The notes: a model not told the origin generated them from the letters alone. Shown: positions 1 through 11,491, numbered from the stretch's first letter. The stretch is 64,000 nt of DNA from Leisingera sp. JC1 (GCF_001679925.1 NZ_LYUZ01000125.1:134315-198314), one strand, 5' to 3'. Made by a program: numbers and translations.

Positions 1-209
1 GCATCATCCAAGGCCTCAGCAGCCTCCTGGGCCGCCTCTTCCGCCGCTGCAGCCGGCTCTTCCGACGTTACCGGCCCGGTGCTGCTCTGCTCTTCCTGCA
101 CCGCCGGCGCCTCAGCCGGGACCGGCTCCTGCGCGTCCTGGCGGCTGACCACCAGATAGGCCCCAACGGCCGCGGCGCCCAGCGCCAGCACGATCAACAA
201 CTGTTTCAT
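1..209 (-). CDS. N-terminal part of an Ala/Glu-rich membrane-anchored or exported protein (runs off the window)
   Basis: A reading frame starts at the ATG complementary to 207-209 and runs leftward out of the window, so only about 69 residues are visible. The start MKQLLIVLALGAAAVGAYLV is a hydrophobic signal peptide or signal anchor, and what follows is low-complexity sequence rich in Ala, Glu and Pro, as in a periplasmic linker. A good ribosome-binding site (GGAGAG) lies 6-7 bases upstream. The family cannot be named from this fragment. Function unknown; an envelope protein is an inference from the N terminus only. Confidence 0.7.
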   Translation of the reverse strand, partial: MKQLLIVLALGAAAVGAYLVVSRQDAQEPVPAEAPAVQEEQSSTGPVTSEEPAAAAEEAAQEAAEALDD

Positions 210-579
210 GGTCTCTCTCCTCACTCCTGCCGGCCCGCCCGGGCCGGGGCCGCAGCTGGTGCGGCATCTGCCTGCCAGATGGCGATGCAAGGGCCGCAGC
301 TCAAGGGGGAAGTTTGCGCCAGGCGCGTCACGGGCGGCTGAGCGCCGCCCTGCCTGCGCAAAACTGGCGGAAGGCCGCCGCAATCGCGCCTTTTCAGGCT
401 GTTGCGCCGCACCGCTCACTTGGCGCGGCCCCCGGTTTCACGCCTGTTTTCCAAGCCTTTTGCAACATGCGGCCTTGAAAAGCGCCTTTCCTGCCGCCAT
501 ACCGCCCATAACGCTTGAATCACACGCGCGGGGGCAGTAGCGTTCCCGCACTTTTTGCAATGACAGAAGGATCGCAGTC
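210..579. other. Non-coding region between the divergent first gene and infC
   Basis: About 370 bases with no credible gene. The open frame on the plus strand over 208-540 has Arg/Pro-rich composition and no ribosome-binding site, and ends just before infC. The region must carry the infC promoter and leader and the promoter of the divergent gene. A TTGAAA-like hexamer lies at 475-480 but no convincing -10 partner follows at 17 bases, so no promoter is claimed. Confidence 0.5.
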
Positions 580-582
580 ATA
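565..582 (+). promoter_or_regulatory. infC ribosome-binding site and non-canonical ATA start codon
   Basis: AGAAGG at 565-570 is followed nine bases later by ATA at 580-582, which opens the conserved IF-3 N terminus. No ATG, GTG or TTG occurs in this frame between the stop at 538-540 and the first ATG at 697. An ATC lies at 571, but with no spacing from the ribosome-binding site. IF-3 genes are known to use rare start codons (AUU in E. coli) so that IF-3 represses its own translation. Confidence 0.7.
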
Positions 583-1128
583 GCCCGCAGACCTCATAAC
601 GCGCCGCCGCAACGCGACACCGGCCCGCGCGTCAACGAAAAAATCCGTGCCCCCGAAATCCGCCTGATCGGCGCCGATGGCGAAAACGTCGGGGTTGTGC
701 ACCCGGCCAAAGCCATGGACATGGCGGCAGAGGCCGGACTTGATCTGGTAGAAATCTCGCCCAACGCCAACCCGCCCGTGTGCAAGATCATGGACTTTGG
801 CAAGTTCAAGTATGAACAGCAGAAGCGCGAGAGCGAAGCCCGCAAGAAGCAAAAGATCATCGAGGTCAAAGAGGTCAAGTTCCGCCCCAACACGGACACC
901 CATGACTACGATGTGAAGATGCGCAACGTGGTGAAGTTCCTGGAGCATGGCGACAAGGTGAAGGTCACCCTGCGCTTCCGCGGCCGCGAGATGGCGCACC
1001 AGAACCTCGGCCGCGAGCTGCTGGAGCGGGTTGCCGAGGACGTCAAGGAAATCGGCAAGGTCGAGAACATGCCCAAGATGGAAGGCCGCCAGATGATCAT
1101 GATGATCGGGCCGCTCGCCAAGAAATAA
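580..1128 (+). CDS. infC: Translation initiation factor IF-3
   Basis: IF-3 binds the 30S subunit, prevents premature joining of 50S and proofreads the start codon and initiator tRNA. The product from the ATA at 580 is 182 residues, matching the usual length of about 180. The N domain contains [20 protein letters not shown], a hallmark of the family; the lysine-rich linker ([15 protein letters not shown]) and the C domain with [17 protein letters not shown] and [10 protein letters not shown] are complete. The first ATG (697) would delete 39 residues of the conserved N domain, so the upstream non-canonical start is preferred. A strong terminator follows. Autoregulation through the poor start codon is inferred from the E. 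coli paradigm. Confidence 0.93.
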   Translation: MARRPHNAPPQRDTGPRVNEKIRAPEIRLIGADGENVGVVHPAKAMDMAAEAGLDLVEISPNANPPVCKIMDFGKFKYEQQKRESEARKKQKIIEVKEVKFRPNTDTHDYDVKMRNVVKFLEHGDKVKVTLRFRGREMAHQNLGRELLERVAEDVKEIGKVENMPKMEGRQMIMMIGPLAKK

Positions 1129-1156
1129 GCCCGCGCGCCGCTGGTGCCGGACACAG

Positions 1157-1189
1157 CCCCGCAGGCCGCCGCCTGCGGGGTTTTCTTTT
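1157..1189 (+). terminator. Rho-independent terminator of infC
   Basis: A perfect 10-bp stem (CCCCGCAGGC at 1157-1166 with GCCTGCGGGG at 1171-1180) around a four-base loop is followed by TTTTCTTTT. It lies 28 bases after the infC stop. Confidence 0.9.
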
Positions 1190-1255
1190 GCTTCGGTTAG
1201 CGGTGCCTTAACGCCTGCCCGCTATACCAGAGCCATCCCCAGTGAAGGCAGACGC

Positions 1256-1894
1256 ATGACCAGCTTGACCGACGTTCAGAACACCGCCTTCATGGCCATC
1301 GGCCCCAGCCGTATCGCGGCGCTGTCGCTGCTGGCGCTGGCACAGGCGCCGGAGGGTGCGGACGGCACCGGCGCAGAGGATGTTCTGGCGCTGTCGGTGC
1401 AGCGGATTTGCGCGGCGTATGATATGCTCGGCAACGGGCTGGACGCCCTGCTGGCAGAGTGCAGCTATGCCCTGCCCGCTGAGCTGGAGGCCAAGCGTCA
1501 GTCCTGTCTTGAGATGCTGGCGCCGCTGCATCATGCCGTCACTGCCGAAGAGGGCGCCGCGCTGGCGCAGGTGCGCGCGGTGCCGGATCTGGCCGCCCTC
1601 TGCCTCTACCGGCTGGAACCCGCGGTGTCGGCGTTCCTCAAGGACATGGTGCAAACCCTGCGCGAGGCGCAGCAGCAGCGCGAGGAAGAACGCGACGCGC
1701 AGATGCGGGCCACCATCGCCACAGCCGAAGGCGTCGGCAAGAACATCAAGTTCATTTCCTTCAACGCCTCGATCGAGGCAGCGCGGATCGGCGAAATGGG
1801 CAAGGGCTTTGCCGTCATTGCCACCGAAATCCGGGAGCTGTCCGGCAAGACCCAGAACCTGCTGGAAGAAATGTCCGGCTATCTGAAGCACTGA
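1256..1894 (+). CDS. Small soluble methyl-accepting chemotaxis-like protein
   Basis: The 212-residue product ends in a piece of the methyl-accepting chemotaxis signalling domain: the tip motif around residues 160-190 (FISFNASIEAARIGEMGKGF, then AVIATEIRELS) is the region that contacts CheA and CheW in classic receptors. There is no transmembrane segment, no HAMP and no full-length signalling hairpin; the N-terminal 130 residues are mostly helical and unrecognised. It is much shorter than normal receptors (about 500-600 residues). GAAGG precedes the ATG. It could be a cytoplasmic sensor or an adaptor that caps or competes with receptor arrays; no chemotaxis genes are adjacent. Domain recognition is strong, function is inferred. 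Confidence 0.75.
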   Translation: MTSLTDVQNTAFMAIGPSRIAALSLLALAQAPEGADGTGAEDVLALSVQRICAAYDMLGNGLDALLAECSYALPAELEAKRQSCLEMLAPLHHAVTAEEGAALAQVRAVPDLAALCLYRLEPAVSAFLKDMVQTLREAQQQREEERDAQMRATIATAEGVGKNIKFISFNASIEAARIGEMGKGFAVIATEIRELSGKTQNLLEEMSGYLKH

Positions 1895-1902
1895 CACGGA
1901 AA

Positions 1903-1925
1903 CAGGCACCGGAAACCGGTGCCTG
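1903..1925. terminator. Hairpin between convergent genes
   Basis: CAGGCACCGG (1903-1912) and CCGGTGCCTG (1916-1925) form a perfect 10-bp stem with a three-base loop, between the chemoreceptor-like gene and convergent coxM. There is no long T run on either side, so termination is plausible but not certain. Confidence 0.55.
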
Positions 1926-1949
1926 CGCCTGTCTTTCCCCTGCGGCCGA

Positions 1950-2738
1950 TCAGCCCGCTGCGGCCACCGCGCGCTTCGTCATCACCCCGACCAGATGGGC
2001 GCGGTATTCTTTCGTTCCGTGCATATCGCCGATCATACCGCCGGCATCCACGCTGAGCCCGTCCAGCGCGTCCGGTGCGAAACTGGTATCCAGTGCCGCC
2101 TCGGCCTCATGCCAGCGGAACACGCCCTCCTCTGACGCGCCGGTGACGGCCACCCGCACGCCCGCCGCGTATTTCGCCACGAAGACGCCCACCAGGGCAA
2201 AGCGCGAGGCGGGCTGCAGGAACTTCTGGTAGTTGGCCTTTTCTGGCACCGGGAAGCGCACCGCGGTGATGATCTCGCCTTCGTTCAGCGCGGTCTCGAA
2301 CAAACCGCGGAAGTAGTCATCGGCAGTGATCTCGCGGGTGCTGGTGACAATGGTGGCGCCGCTGCCCAGCGCCGCCGCCGGATAACAGGCCGCCGGGTCG
2401 TTGTTGGCCAGCGAGCCGCCGATGGTGCCGCGGTTCCTGACTGCCGGGTCGCCGATGTGGCTGGCCAGATCCGCCAGCGCCGGATAGCTGTCCGCCGCGG
2501 CAGCGGCCACCTCTGCATGGGTGACTGCGCCGCCAATGGTCAGCATGCCGCCATTGTCGCTTAGCTCCTTCAGCTGCGGGATGCTGCTGAGGCTCACCAG
2601 TTTCGACGGCATCGCCAGCCGCTGTTTCAGCGTCGGGATCAGCGTCTGCCCGCCGCCCAGCGCCTGCGCATCCTCATCCGCCAGCGCGGCCACCGCTTCG
2701 GCGACGGTTGAGGGCTTCTCGAACTCGAATTCATACAT
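1950..2738 (-). CDS. coxM: CoxM-like FAD-binding subunit of a molybdenum hydroxylase (form II CO dehydrogenase family)
   Basis: 262 residues, the FAD subunit of the xanthine dehydrogenase/aerobic CO dehydrogenase family. It passes electrons from the iron-sulfur subunit to the respiratory chain or another acceptor. The FAD-binding motifs are visible: ALGGGQTLIP near residue 27 and RNRGTIGGSLANNDPAA near residue 100. It is the last gene of the order coxS-coxL-coxM, characteristic of the form II clade. A hairpin repeat lies between coxL and this gene. The subunit type is secure; the substrate is not determined by this sequence. Confidence 0.9.
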   Translation of the reverse strand: MYEFEFEKPSTVAEAVAALADEDAQALGGGQTLIPTLKQRLAMPSKLVSLSSIPQLKELSDNGGMLTIGGAVTHAEVAAAAADSYPALADLASHIGDPAVRNRGTIGGSLANNDPAACYPAAALGSGATIVTSTREITADDYFRGLFETALNEGEIITAVRFPVPEKANYQKFLQPASRFALVGVFVAKYAAGVRVAVTGASEEGVFRWHEAEAALDTSFAPDALDGLSVDAGGMIGDMHGTKEYRAHLVGVMTKRAVAAAG

Positions 2739-2777
2739 TTCGTATCCTTTCTGAAAACCGGCCCGCCGGCTTTCATC

Positions 2778-2818
2778 TTTCCGAAAATACTCCGGGGGTA
2801 TGGGGGCAGCGCCCCCAT
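2778..2818 (+). repeat. Intergenic hairpin repeat, copy 1
   Basis: The element lies between coxL and coxM and reads, on the plus strand, an AT-containing block (CCGAAAATACTCCGGGGG) followed by an 8-bp hairpin (ATGGGGGC, AGC, GCCCCCAT). A near-identical inverted copy is at 9252-9288 and a decayed one at 44296-44340. It looks like a REP-type element dispersed between genes. Confidence 0.75.
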
Positions 2819-2824
2819 GAGCCC

Positions 2825-5188
<2,364 letters not shown>

Positions 5189-5288
5189 GTCTAGTCTTCC
5201 TCCCTGGAGGGTGCTGCCTTGAGGGCGCACCGCTTTGTCAGTCACTCCTTGTTCAGCACAGGCCGGGTGCCGGCCTGGGGTCGTCCGG

Positions 5289-5774
<486 letters not shown>

Positions 5775-5938
5775 AGTACCCTCCCTTTAGCTTGTTTTTG
5801 TCTGGCTGGGGGGAGTTAAGCACGGGCAACCCCGATCCGCGAAGTGTTTTCCGGCGGGGGAACTGCGCAAATTCGCGTCAGCCGGGCTTACCCACGGTTG
5901 TGACCTCGCGTCACAAATCCCGCGCTGCAGCGCCGCAT

Positions 5939-6940
5939 TCAGCCTTCTGCATCGCGGCGCGGCATCGGGCGCGTGGGGATTTCCTTCAGCAGCCCGCCGA
6001 CGCCCATGGCGGCGATATCGGCGGAGCTGACAGGCAGGCCGCAGATCACCCGCTCCAGCACCCAATCGGCACCATTCAGCGCCGGAGAGCGGGCGCAGCC
6101 CGGCAGGCCGATCACCGCCCTGTCCTGGTGCTTGCCCAGAAACAGCAGGTTGCCGGGGTCCACAGGCATGCCGAAACGGGTCACCGTGCCGCCAGCCTGC
6201 CGCAGCCCCTGCGGCGCAACGTCATGAGGGTCGGAGGTGGCGGAGCCGGTAAGGATCAGCACTAGCTGCCCCGGCGCGTTTGCAATGGCTTCGGCCAGTT
6301 CAGCTTCGCGGTGCGCAACAACCACGCGGGGCGTGAGGGTTATGCCCATCCGGTGCAGGCGGCCCGCCATCGCGGCGCGGCCCTTGTCTGAAGGGGTGTC
6401 CTCTGTAACCGCTGTTTCGATCAGCGTGGCGGAGGACAGGACCGGCGGCAGCACGCGGATGGCGTCCCCTGCCCCCTCGCTGGCACGGCGGATGGCATCG
6501 GCCGGCACGCCATAAGAGATGATCTTGATGGTCGCCAGCATGCCGTCCGCATCGGCGCGGTGATAGTCCGGAACGGTGGCGACGGTGATCATCGGATCCA
6601 CCGTGTTCACCGCCTCCAGCCTGTCCCGGTCCAGCCGCACCAGCCCGGCGCCGGTGGCATAGAGGTTCACCCGCCCGGTGCCTGCGCCGGAAATTCGGAT
6701 GCCTTGCGCGGACGGGTCCGGCACCAGAGCGTTTGCCAGTGCCTCCGCCGCCGCATCCTCGTGCAGGTCAGCAGGGTCGAGCCGGGCCACGGTCAGGGTG
6801 TCATGGCCCGCGGCTGAGAGGTCTGCGAGATCTTCGCCGCTCAGCACCGTGCCCTTGGCGATCTTGCCGCTGGCGCCCTGAAGCGAATGCGCAAGGATGG
6901 CGCCCTCGGCGTCTTCCAAGGGGACCGGGCCGAACCTCAT
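5939..6940 (-). CDS. Molybdopterin-binding (MoCF/MoeA-like domain) protein
   Basis: 333 residues. The C-terminal half resembles the MoaB/Mog/MoeA fold: LILTGSATSDPHD near residue 230 parallels the family's GGxSxGxxD loop, followed by GMPVDPGNLLFLG and IGLPGCARSP. The N-terminal half is family-specific. Its ATG overlaps the stop of the upstream xdhC-type gene by four bases, indicating translational coupling. In cox and xdh gene clusters such proteins are thought to help insert or modify the molybdenum cofactor, for example cytidylation or sulfuration steps. The precise reaction is not known from sequence. Confidence 0.8.
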   Translation of the reverse strand: MRFGPVPLEDAEGAILAHSLQGASGKIAKGTVLSGEDLADLSAAGHDTLTVARLDPADLHEDAAAEALANALVPDPSAQGIRISGAGTGRVNLYATGAGLVRLDRDRLEAVNTVDPMITVATVPDYHRADADGMLATIKIISYGVPADAIRRASEGAGDAIRVLPPVLSSATLIETAVTEDTPSDKGRAAMAGRLHRMGITLTPRVVVAHREAELAEAIANAPGQLVLILTGSATSDPHDVAPQGLRQAGGTVTRFGMPVDPGNLLFLGKHQDRAVIGLPGCARSPALNGADWVLERVICGLPVSSADIAAMGVGGLLKEIPTRPMPRRDAEG

Positions 6941-7917
6941 GGCTGTTTACCGCGCAGGACGGCGGTCATCTCAGACAGGATCGAGACGGCGATTTCCGCC
7001 GGGCTGGCGGCGCCGATGTCCAGGCCGATGGGGCCGTGGATGCGGGCAATCTGGTCTTCGGTGAATCCTGCATGCTGCATCCTGCCAACACGGGCGGCGT
7101 GGGTCTTCTTGCTGCCCAGCGCGCCGATGTAGAACACATCCGCCGCCAACGCGGCCTGCAGCGCTGGGTCGTCCAGTTTCGGGTCATGGGTCAGCAGCAC
7201 CAGCGCGGTGCGGGTGTCGAGCCCCAGCTTTTCCACCGCCTCATCCGGCCAGTCGTCCATCAGGGTTTCATCGGGGAAACGCTCAGGAGAGGCAAAGGCC
7301 GTGCGGGGGTCGATGATCACCGGATCATAGCCCGCAATCCGCGCCATCGGCACCAGCGCCTGAGTGATATGCACCGCACCGACGCAGACCAGCCGCAGGG
7401 GCGGATTGTGGACGGCCACAAAAGTCTCGCCGTCCTCCTCCAGCCCGGAGCGGTCCATGCGCATCCGGTCCGGATATTCTGTGCGGGTGAGGCGGCGGGC
7501 GCCAGTGGCGAGATTTACCTCATATGCCACGGGGGCACGGCCGGCTCGGGCTTCCACCAGTTCATGCAGCAGCGCCTCCGGCAGGGCGGAGCCGACCGGT
7601 TCCACCAGCACCTTGATGGTGCCGCCGCAGGCGAGGCCGACGGCAAAGGCGTCTTCGTCGCTGACGCCGAATTCCAAGAGCCGGTGCTGGCCGTCCTGCA
7701 GCGCCTCCAGCGCTTCGGACACCACCGCGCCCTCGACGCAGCCGCCGGAGACCGAACCTTCGATCTGCCCCTCCCCGGACACAACCAGCTGCGACCCGGT
7801 GCGGCGCGGGGCGGAGCCCCAGGTCTGCACCACGGTGGCCAGCGCAGCGCCGGTGCCGGAACGGTGCCAGTCCAGCGCGGCTTCCGGGGCGTGTTCAAAC
7901 GGGGTCATGGTCTGCAT
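6937..7917 (-). CDS. XdhC/CoxI family molybdenum-cofactor maturation protein
   Basis: 326 residues. The N-terminal XdhC/CoxI domain shows LATVVQTWGSAPRRTGSQLV and GSVSGGCVEGAVV, and the C-terminal Rossmann-like domain shows LVCVGAVHITQALVPMA and LGSKKTHAARVGRM. In Rhodobacter capsulatus XdhC binds sulfurated molybdenum cofactor and inserts it into xanthine dehydrogenase; here the client is presumably CoxL. Overlaps the next gene by four bases. Confidence 0.88.
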   Translation of the reverse strand: MQTMTPFEHAPEAALDWHRSGTGAALATVVQTWGSAPRRTGSQLVVSGEGQIEGSVSGGCVEGAVVSEALEALQDGQHRLLEFGVSDEDAFAVGLACGGTIKVLVEPVGSALPEALLHELVEARAGRAPVAYEVNLATGARRLTRTEYPDRMRMDRSGLEEDGETFVAVHNPPLRLVCVGAVHITQALVPMARIAGYDPVIIDPRTAFASPERFPDETLMDDWPDEAVEKLGLDTRTALVLLTHDPKLDDPALQAALAADVFYIGALGSKKTHAARVGRMQHAGFTEDQIARIHGPIGLDIGAASPAEIAVSILSEMTAVLRGKQP

Positions 7918-7992
7918 CGGCGGGCCTAAAAGGTTGCGGCGGGAGTTGCTGTCAAAATCGGCACTTGGGCGGCGGATTGCAAGCGGCAGCGG

Positions 7993-9243
7993 CTAGAGCA
8001 TTGCCATCAGCCGCGCCTTTTCGCCCGCATCAGAAGGGCTGGAGATCACCTGCGCCAGATCCTGCAGCGAAGCGATGGAGTGACCGGCGCGGAAACTGTC
8101 GGCATAGGGCAGCATGGCGCGGATGCCTTGTGCCTTGGGGGCGAAACCGTCCCAGCGCAGCAAAGGGTTCAGCCAGATCAGGCGGCGCGACGACAGCTGC
8201 AGGCGCTGCATCTCGCGCGCCAGGCCTTCGGGGTCGCCGCGGTCCAGCCCGTCGGTGATCAGCAGCACCACCGCGCCCTGCCCCATGACGCGCCGCGACC
8301 AGTCGCGGTTGAAGGCATGCAGGCAGTCGCCGATGCGGGTGCCGCCCTCCCAGTCCTGCGCCTCTGCCCCTGCGGCGGCCAGGGCCGCGTCCACATCGCG
8401 CTGCTGCAGATGCCGGGTGATGTTGGTCAGGCGGGTGCCGAAGGTGAAGCCATGCACCCGTGCCCAGCCCTGCCCCTTGGCGTTGGCGGCGGCGTGCAGG
8501 AAATGCAGGATGATGCGGCTGTACTGGCTCATCGAGCCGGAGATATCGCAGAGCACCACCAGATTGGGCCAGCGGATGCGGCGCTTGGCGCGAGCGATCT
8601 GCTGCAGGTCACCGCCTTGCCGCGCGGCATTGCGTAAGGTTTTGCGCCAGTCAGCCCGGTGCCCGCGTTTTGCGGCCATCAGGCGGCGGGACTGGATCGG
8701 CGTCACCGGCAGTTTCAGCTGCGCCAGGATGCGCTTGGCAGCGGCGATCTCCGCCGTGCTCATCTGTTCGAAATCCAGCGTCCTGAGGCGCTCCTCTGCC
8801 GACATGGTGCGGGAGGCGTCGATCTCGATCTCGGTGCCTTCCTGCTCCGCTTCCGGGAGGTCCGGCTGCTCCAGCATGCCATCCAGCAATGCTTCTGCGG
8901 CGCGTTTCTCGGCAGGTTTAGCGGGGCGCTCCTCCTGCACGCCGCGGATCGCGGGCAGCATCGCGGCCATCATCTGCTCCAGATACCGCGGATCACGCCA
9001 GAACAGGCGGAAGACCTGGGCAAACACCACCCGCTGTTCCGGCTTGGTGACGAAACAGGCGTGCAGGGCCCAATAGAAATCCTGTCGGCTGGTGAAGCCC
9101 GCGGCGGCCACTGCGCGCACTGCATCCAGCACCCGCCCCGGCCCCGCCGGCAGCCCAGCCTTGCGCAGGGCGCGAGCGAAATGGGTGATATTGCGGAGCA
9201 GCTTGGGGTCGTCCGGCAGGGTGAGCGGCGGGTAGTCAGGCAT
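7993..9243 (-). CDS. coxE: CoxE-like von Willebrand factor A domain protein
   Basis: 416 residues. The C-terminal VWA domain has an intact metal-ion-dependent adhesion site, VVLCDISGSMSQYSR (DxSxS), and the later conserved TRIGDCL and LLITDGLDRGDPEGL. The central region is charged and helical. In Oligotropha (Afipia) CoxE works with the AAA+ protein CoxD in assembling the copper/molybdenum centre of CO dehydrogenase. Here it follows coxD with a hairpin repeat between them. A MoxR-VWA chaperone pair is the well-supported reading. Confidence 0.9.
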   Translation of the reverse strand: MPDYPPLTLPDDPKLLRNITHFARALRKAGLPAGPGRVLDAVRAVAAAGFTSRQDFYWALHACFVTKPEQRVVFAQVFRLFWRDPRYLEQMMAAMLPAIRGVQEERPAKPAEKRAAEALLDGMLEQPDLPEAEQEGTEIEIDASRTMSAEERLRTLDFEQMSTAEIAAAKRILAQLKLPVTPIQSRRLMAAKRGHRADWRKTLRNAARQGGDLQQIARAKRRIRWPNLVVLCDISGSMSQYSRIILHFLHAAANAKGQGWARVHGFTFGTRLTNITRHLQQRDVDAALAAAGAEAQDWEGGTRIGDCLHAFNRDWSRRVMGQGAVVLLITDGLDRGDPEGLAREMQRLQLSSRRLIWLNPLLRWDGFAPKAQGIRAMLPYADSFRAGHSIASLQDLAQVISSPSDAGEKARLMAML

Positions 9244-9251
9244 TACCGCTC

Positions 9252-9288
9252 ATGGGGGCGCTGCCCCCATACCCCCGGAGTATTTCCG
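9252..9288 (-). repeat. Intergenic hairpin repeat, copy 2 (inverted)
   Basis: Located between coxE and coxD. Read on the minus strand it matches copy 1 at 2778-2818 almost base for base: GGAAATACTCCGGGGGT then ATGGGGGC-AGC-GCCCCCAT. It sits about 6.4 kb away in the opposite orientation, so the two copies bracket most of the cox cluster as inverted repeats. Confidence 0.75.
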
Positions 9289-9301
9289 CAAGGAAGAAGC
9301 A

Positions 9302-10219
9302 TCAGGCAGCGTCCAAGCTGGCCTTGGCCTGATCAAGGATGCGCTTGGCCTCGGAACCGTGCAGGCGGGCTATGTCGTCCTGGTATTTCAGGATGGCACC
9401 CAAGGTGTCGGCAATCACCTCGGGGCTGAGGGCGATGACGTCGAGCGCCAAGAGGCAGTTGGCCCAGTCGATGGTTTCCGCAACGCCCGGTTTCTTGAAC
9501 AGATCCTCGGTGCGCAAGGACTGCACGAAGGCGACGATCTCGCGGCTGAGCTGTTCACTGGCCTGGGGAGCGCGGGCGTGCAGGATGTCGAGTTCACGCT
9601 GGAAATCGGGGTAATCCACCCAATGGTAGAGGCAGCGGCGTTTGAGGGCGTCATGCACCTCCCGCGTGCGGTTGGAGGTGAGGATGACAATCGGCGGCTC
9701 CGGCGCCTGGATGGTGCCAAGCTCGGGGATGGTGACCTGAAAATCGCTGAGCGCCTCCAGGAGGAAGGCCTCAAAGGGTTCGTCAGTACGGTCGAGTTCG
9801 TCAATCAGCAGCACCGGGGCGCCGTGCTCATCCGGGCGCATGGCTTGCAGCAGCGGGCGTTCGATCAGGTAATCGGCAGAAAACAGTTCACTCTGCAGCG
9901 CCGCGCGGCCGGCGCTGCCCGCGGCCTCGCCCGCAGCTTCCGACGTGCGGATGGCGACCATCTGGGCGGCAAAGTTCCATTCGTAGACGGCACTCGCGGC
10001 ATCCAGGCCTTCGTAGCACTGCAGGCGGATCAGGCGGCGGCCGAGGCTGGCGGCCAGTGCCTTGGCGATCTCGGTCTTGCCGGTGCCGGCCTCGCCCTCC
10101 AGAAACAGCGGGCGGCCCAGTTTCAGTGACAGAAACACCACGGTGGCGAGCGCCCGGCCGCAGACATAGCCCTGCTGCGACAGCAGGTCCTGAACCTGTT
10201 CGATGGATTGTGCCTGCAT
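9302..10219 (-). CDS. coxD: CoxD-like AAA+ ATPase (MoxR family)
   Basis: 305 residues from the ATG at 10219, chosen because GGGGAGG sits six bases upstream and the protein then begins with the family-like MQAQSIEQVQDLLSQQGYV. Longer upstream reading is Pro/Arg-rich and has no similarity. Walker A is GEAGTGKTE, Walker B is VLLIDELDRTDE, and a sensor-1 region ILTSNRTRE follows. MoxR ATPases act with a VWA partner, here CoxE immediately downstream, to mature metalloenzymes. First gene of the minus-strand cox cluster. Confidence 0.9.
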   Translation of the reverse strand: MQAQSIEQVQDLLSQQGYVCGRALATVVFLSLKLGRPLFLEGEAGTGKTEIAKALAASLGRRLIRLQCYEGLDAASAVYEWNFAAQMVAIRTSEAAGEAAGSAGRAALQSELFSADYLIERPLLQAMRPDEHGAPVLLIDELDRTDEPFEAFLLEALSDFQVTIPELGTIQAPEPPIVILTSNRTREVHDALKRRCLYHWVDYPDFQRELDILHARAPQASEQLSREIVAFVQSLRTEDLFKKPGVAETIDWANCLLALDVIALSPEVIADTLGAILKYQDDIARLHGSEAKRILDQAKASLDAA

Positions 10220-10429
10220 GTCCGACCTCCCCTTGCCCCGCCCAACAGGCCATGGGCAGGCGCATCGGTCAAGCGGCGGGTGCCTGCGACGCTGCGGCGA
10301 AGCGGGAGGGTTTGTATCGCCGCCGCCTTGGGGTAAGACTGGCAGCAACAAGAAAGAAGGCCGAGGCATGAGCAAGACACCCCAGATGCGGTACGAACCG
10401 GCGCACCGGCGCTGCGGGAGCGTCTGAAG

Positions 10430-11491
10430 ATGCGGGTGCTGGCGATTCTTTGCGTGCGCAACGAGGGTGCGTTCCTGCTGGAATGGCTGGCCCATTACCG
10501 CGCGGCCGGCTTCACCGATTTCCTGGTGTTTTCAAACGATTGCCAGGACGGTACCGATTTGATGCTGGACCGGCTGCAGGAGTTGGGGCAGCTGGCGCAT
10601 GTGCGCAACGAAGGGCCCTATGGCGGCGAGGGCATCCAGTTCACCGCGCTGAAGATGGCGGACAAGCACCCGCTGATGAAAACAGCCGACTGGGTGCTGG
10701 TGGCGGATGCCGACGAGTTTCCCTGCATCAAGACCGGCGGCGGAACGGTGGCGGACCTGCTGGCGGCGCTGCCGGATGCGGATGCCATCCCCCTGACGTG
10801 GCGGCTGTTCGGCAATGGCGGAGTGGCGGCCTATGAGGACCGCCCGGTCACGGAACAATTCAAGAAATGCGCGCCTGAGGTGATCCACTGGCCCTGGCGG
10901 GCCGTGATGTTCAAGACGCTGTACCGCAATGACGGCACCTATGGGAAATGCGGCGTGCACCGCCCCCGCAGCATCCGCGACAAGGCGCGGCTGGAGCGCT
11001 ACCGCTGGTTTGACTGCGGGGGGCGCGAGCTGGGCGGGGACTTCAAGACCAAGCGGCTGTTTTCCGACTACGGCCAGTCCAACACGCGGCTGGCGCAGCT
11101 GAACCATTACCCCCTCGGCGCAATGGAGAGCTATGTGCTGAAGGCGGCCAGGGGCCGGGTCAACCGGCAGGCGCCGCTGGGCATGGATTACTGGGTGGAG
11201 CGCAACTATGCCGCCTGCGAAGACCATGCAATCGCCCGCTATGCGCCCGCGCGCGCCGCGCTGCAGGCGGAGCTGATGTCGGATGCGGAACTGGCCCGGC
11301 TGCACACAGCGGCGGTGGCCTGGCGCAAGGCACGGTTCCTGGAGCTGATGCTGGCCGAGGAGAACCGGGCGCTGTTCACCCGGCTGAGGATGACGCCGCC
11401 CGCGCGGGTGCTGACGGCGGAGGAAGGCGCACAGATGCGGCGCTTTGCGATGCTGGGACTGGCGGCAGAGGGCGGCACGCGGCAGGGCTAA
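10430..11491 (+). CDS. Glycosyltransferase family 2-like protein (Glyco_tranf_2_4 type)
   Basis: 353 residues beginning MRVLAILCVRNEGAFLLEWL, the nucleotide-sugar-binding start of GT-A enzymes of this subgroup. The metal-binding DxD appears as VADADEF near residue 93. HYPLGAMESYVLKAARGR near residue 225 is typical of the C-terminal acceptor part. No membrane segment or signal peptide, so a cytoplasmic enzyme. Likely adds sugars to an envelope or capsular polysaccharide. The ORF continues into a gene of unknown function 156 bases downstream on the same strand. A second member of this family lies at 60873-61814. Acceptor and donor are unknown. Confidence 0.8.
   Translation: MRVLAILCVRNEGAFLLEWLAHYRAAGFTDFLVFSNDCQDGTDLMLDRLQELGQLAHVRNEGPYGGEGIQFTALKMADKHPLMKTADWVLVADADEFPCIKTGGGTVADLLAALPDADAIPLTWRLFGNGGVAAYEDRPVTEQFKKCAPEVIHWPWRAVMFKTLYRNDGTYGKCGVHRPRSIRDKARLERYRWFDCGGRELGGDFKTKRLFSDYGQSNTRLAQLNHYPLGAMESYVLKAARGRVNRQAPLGMDYWVERNYAACEDHAIARYAPARAALQAELMSDAELARLHTAAVAWRKARFLELMLAEENRALFTRLRMTPPARVLTAEEGAQMRRFAMLGLAAEGGTRQG

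Noticed and set aside
208..540. 110-codon open frame on the plus strand before infC
   Set aside because: Arg/Pro-rich composition, no ribosome-binding site, no recognisable motif; typical of G+C-rich non-coding DNA.
697..1128. infC starting at the ATG at 697
   Set aside because: It would remove the conserved N-terminal domain of IF-3, which is fully encoded upstream in the same frame.
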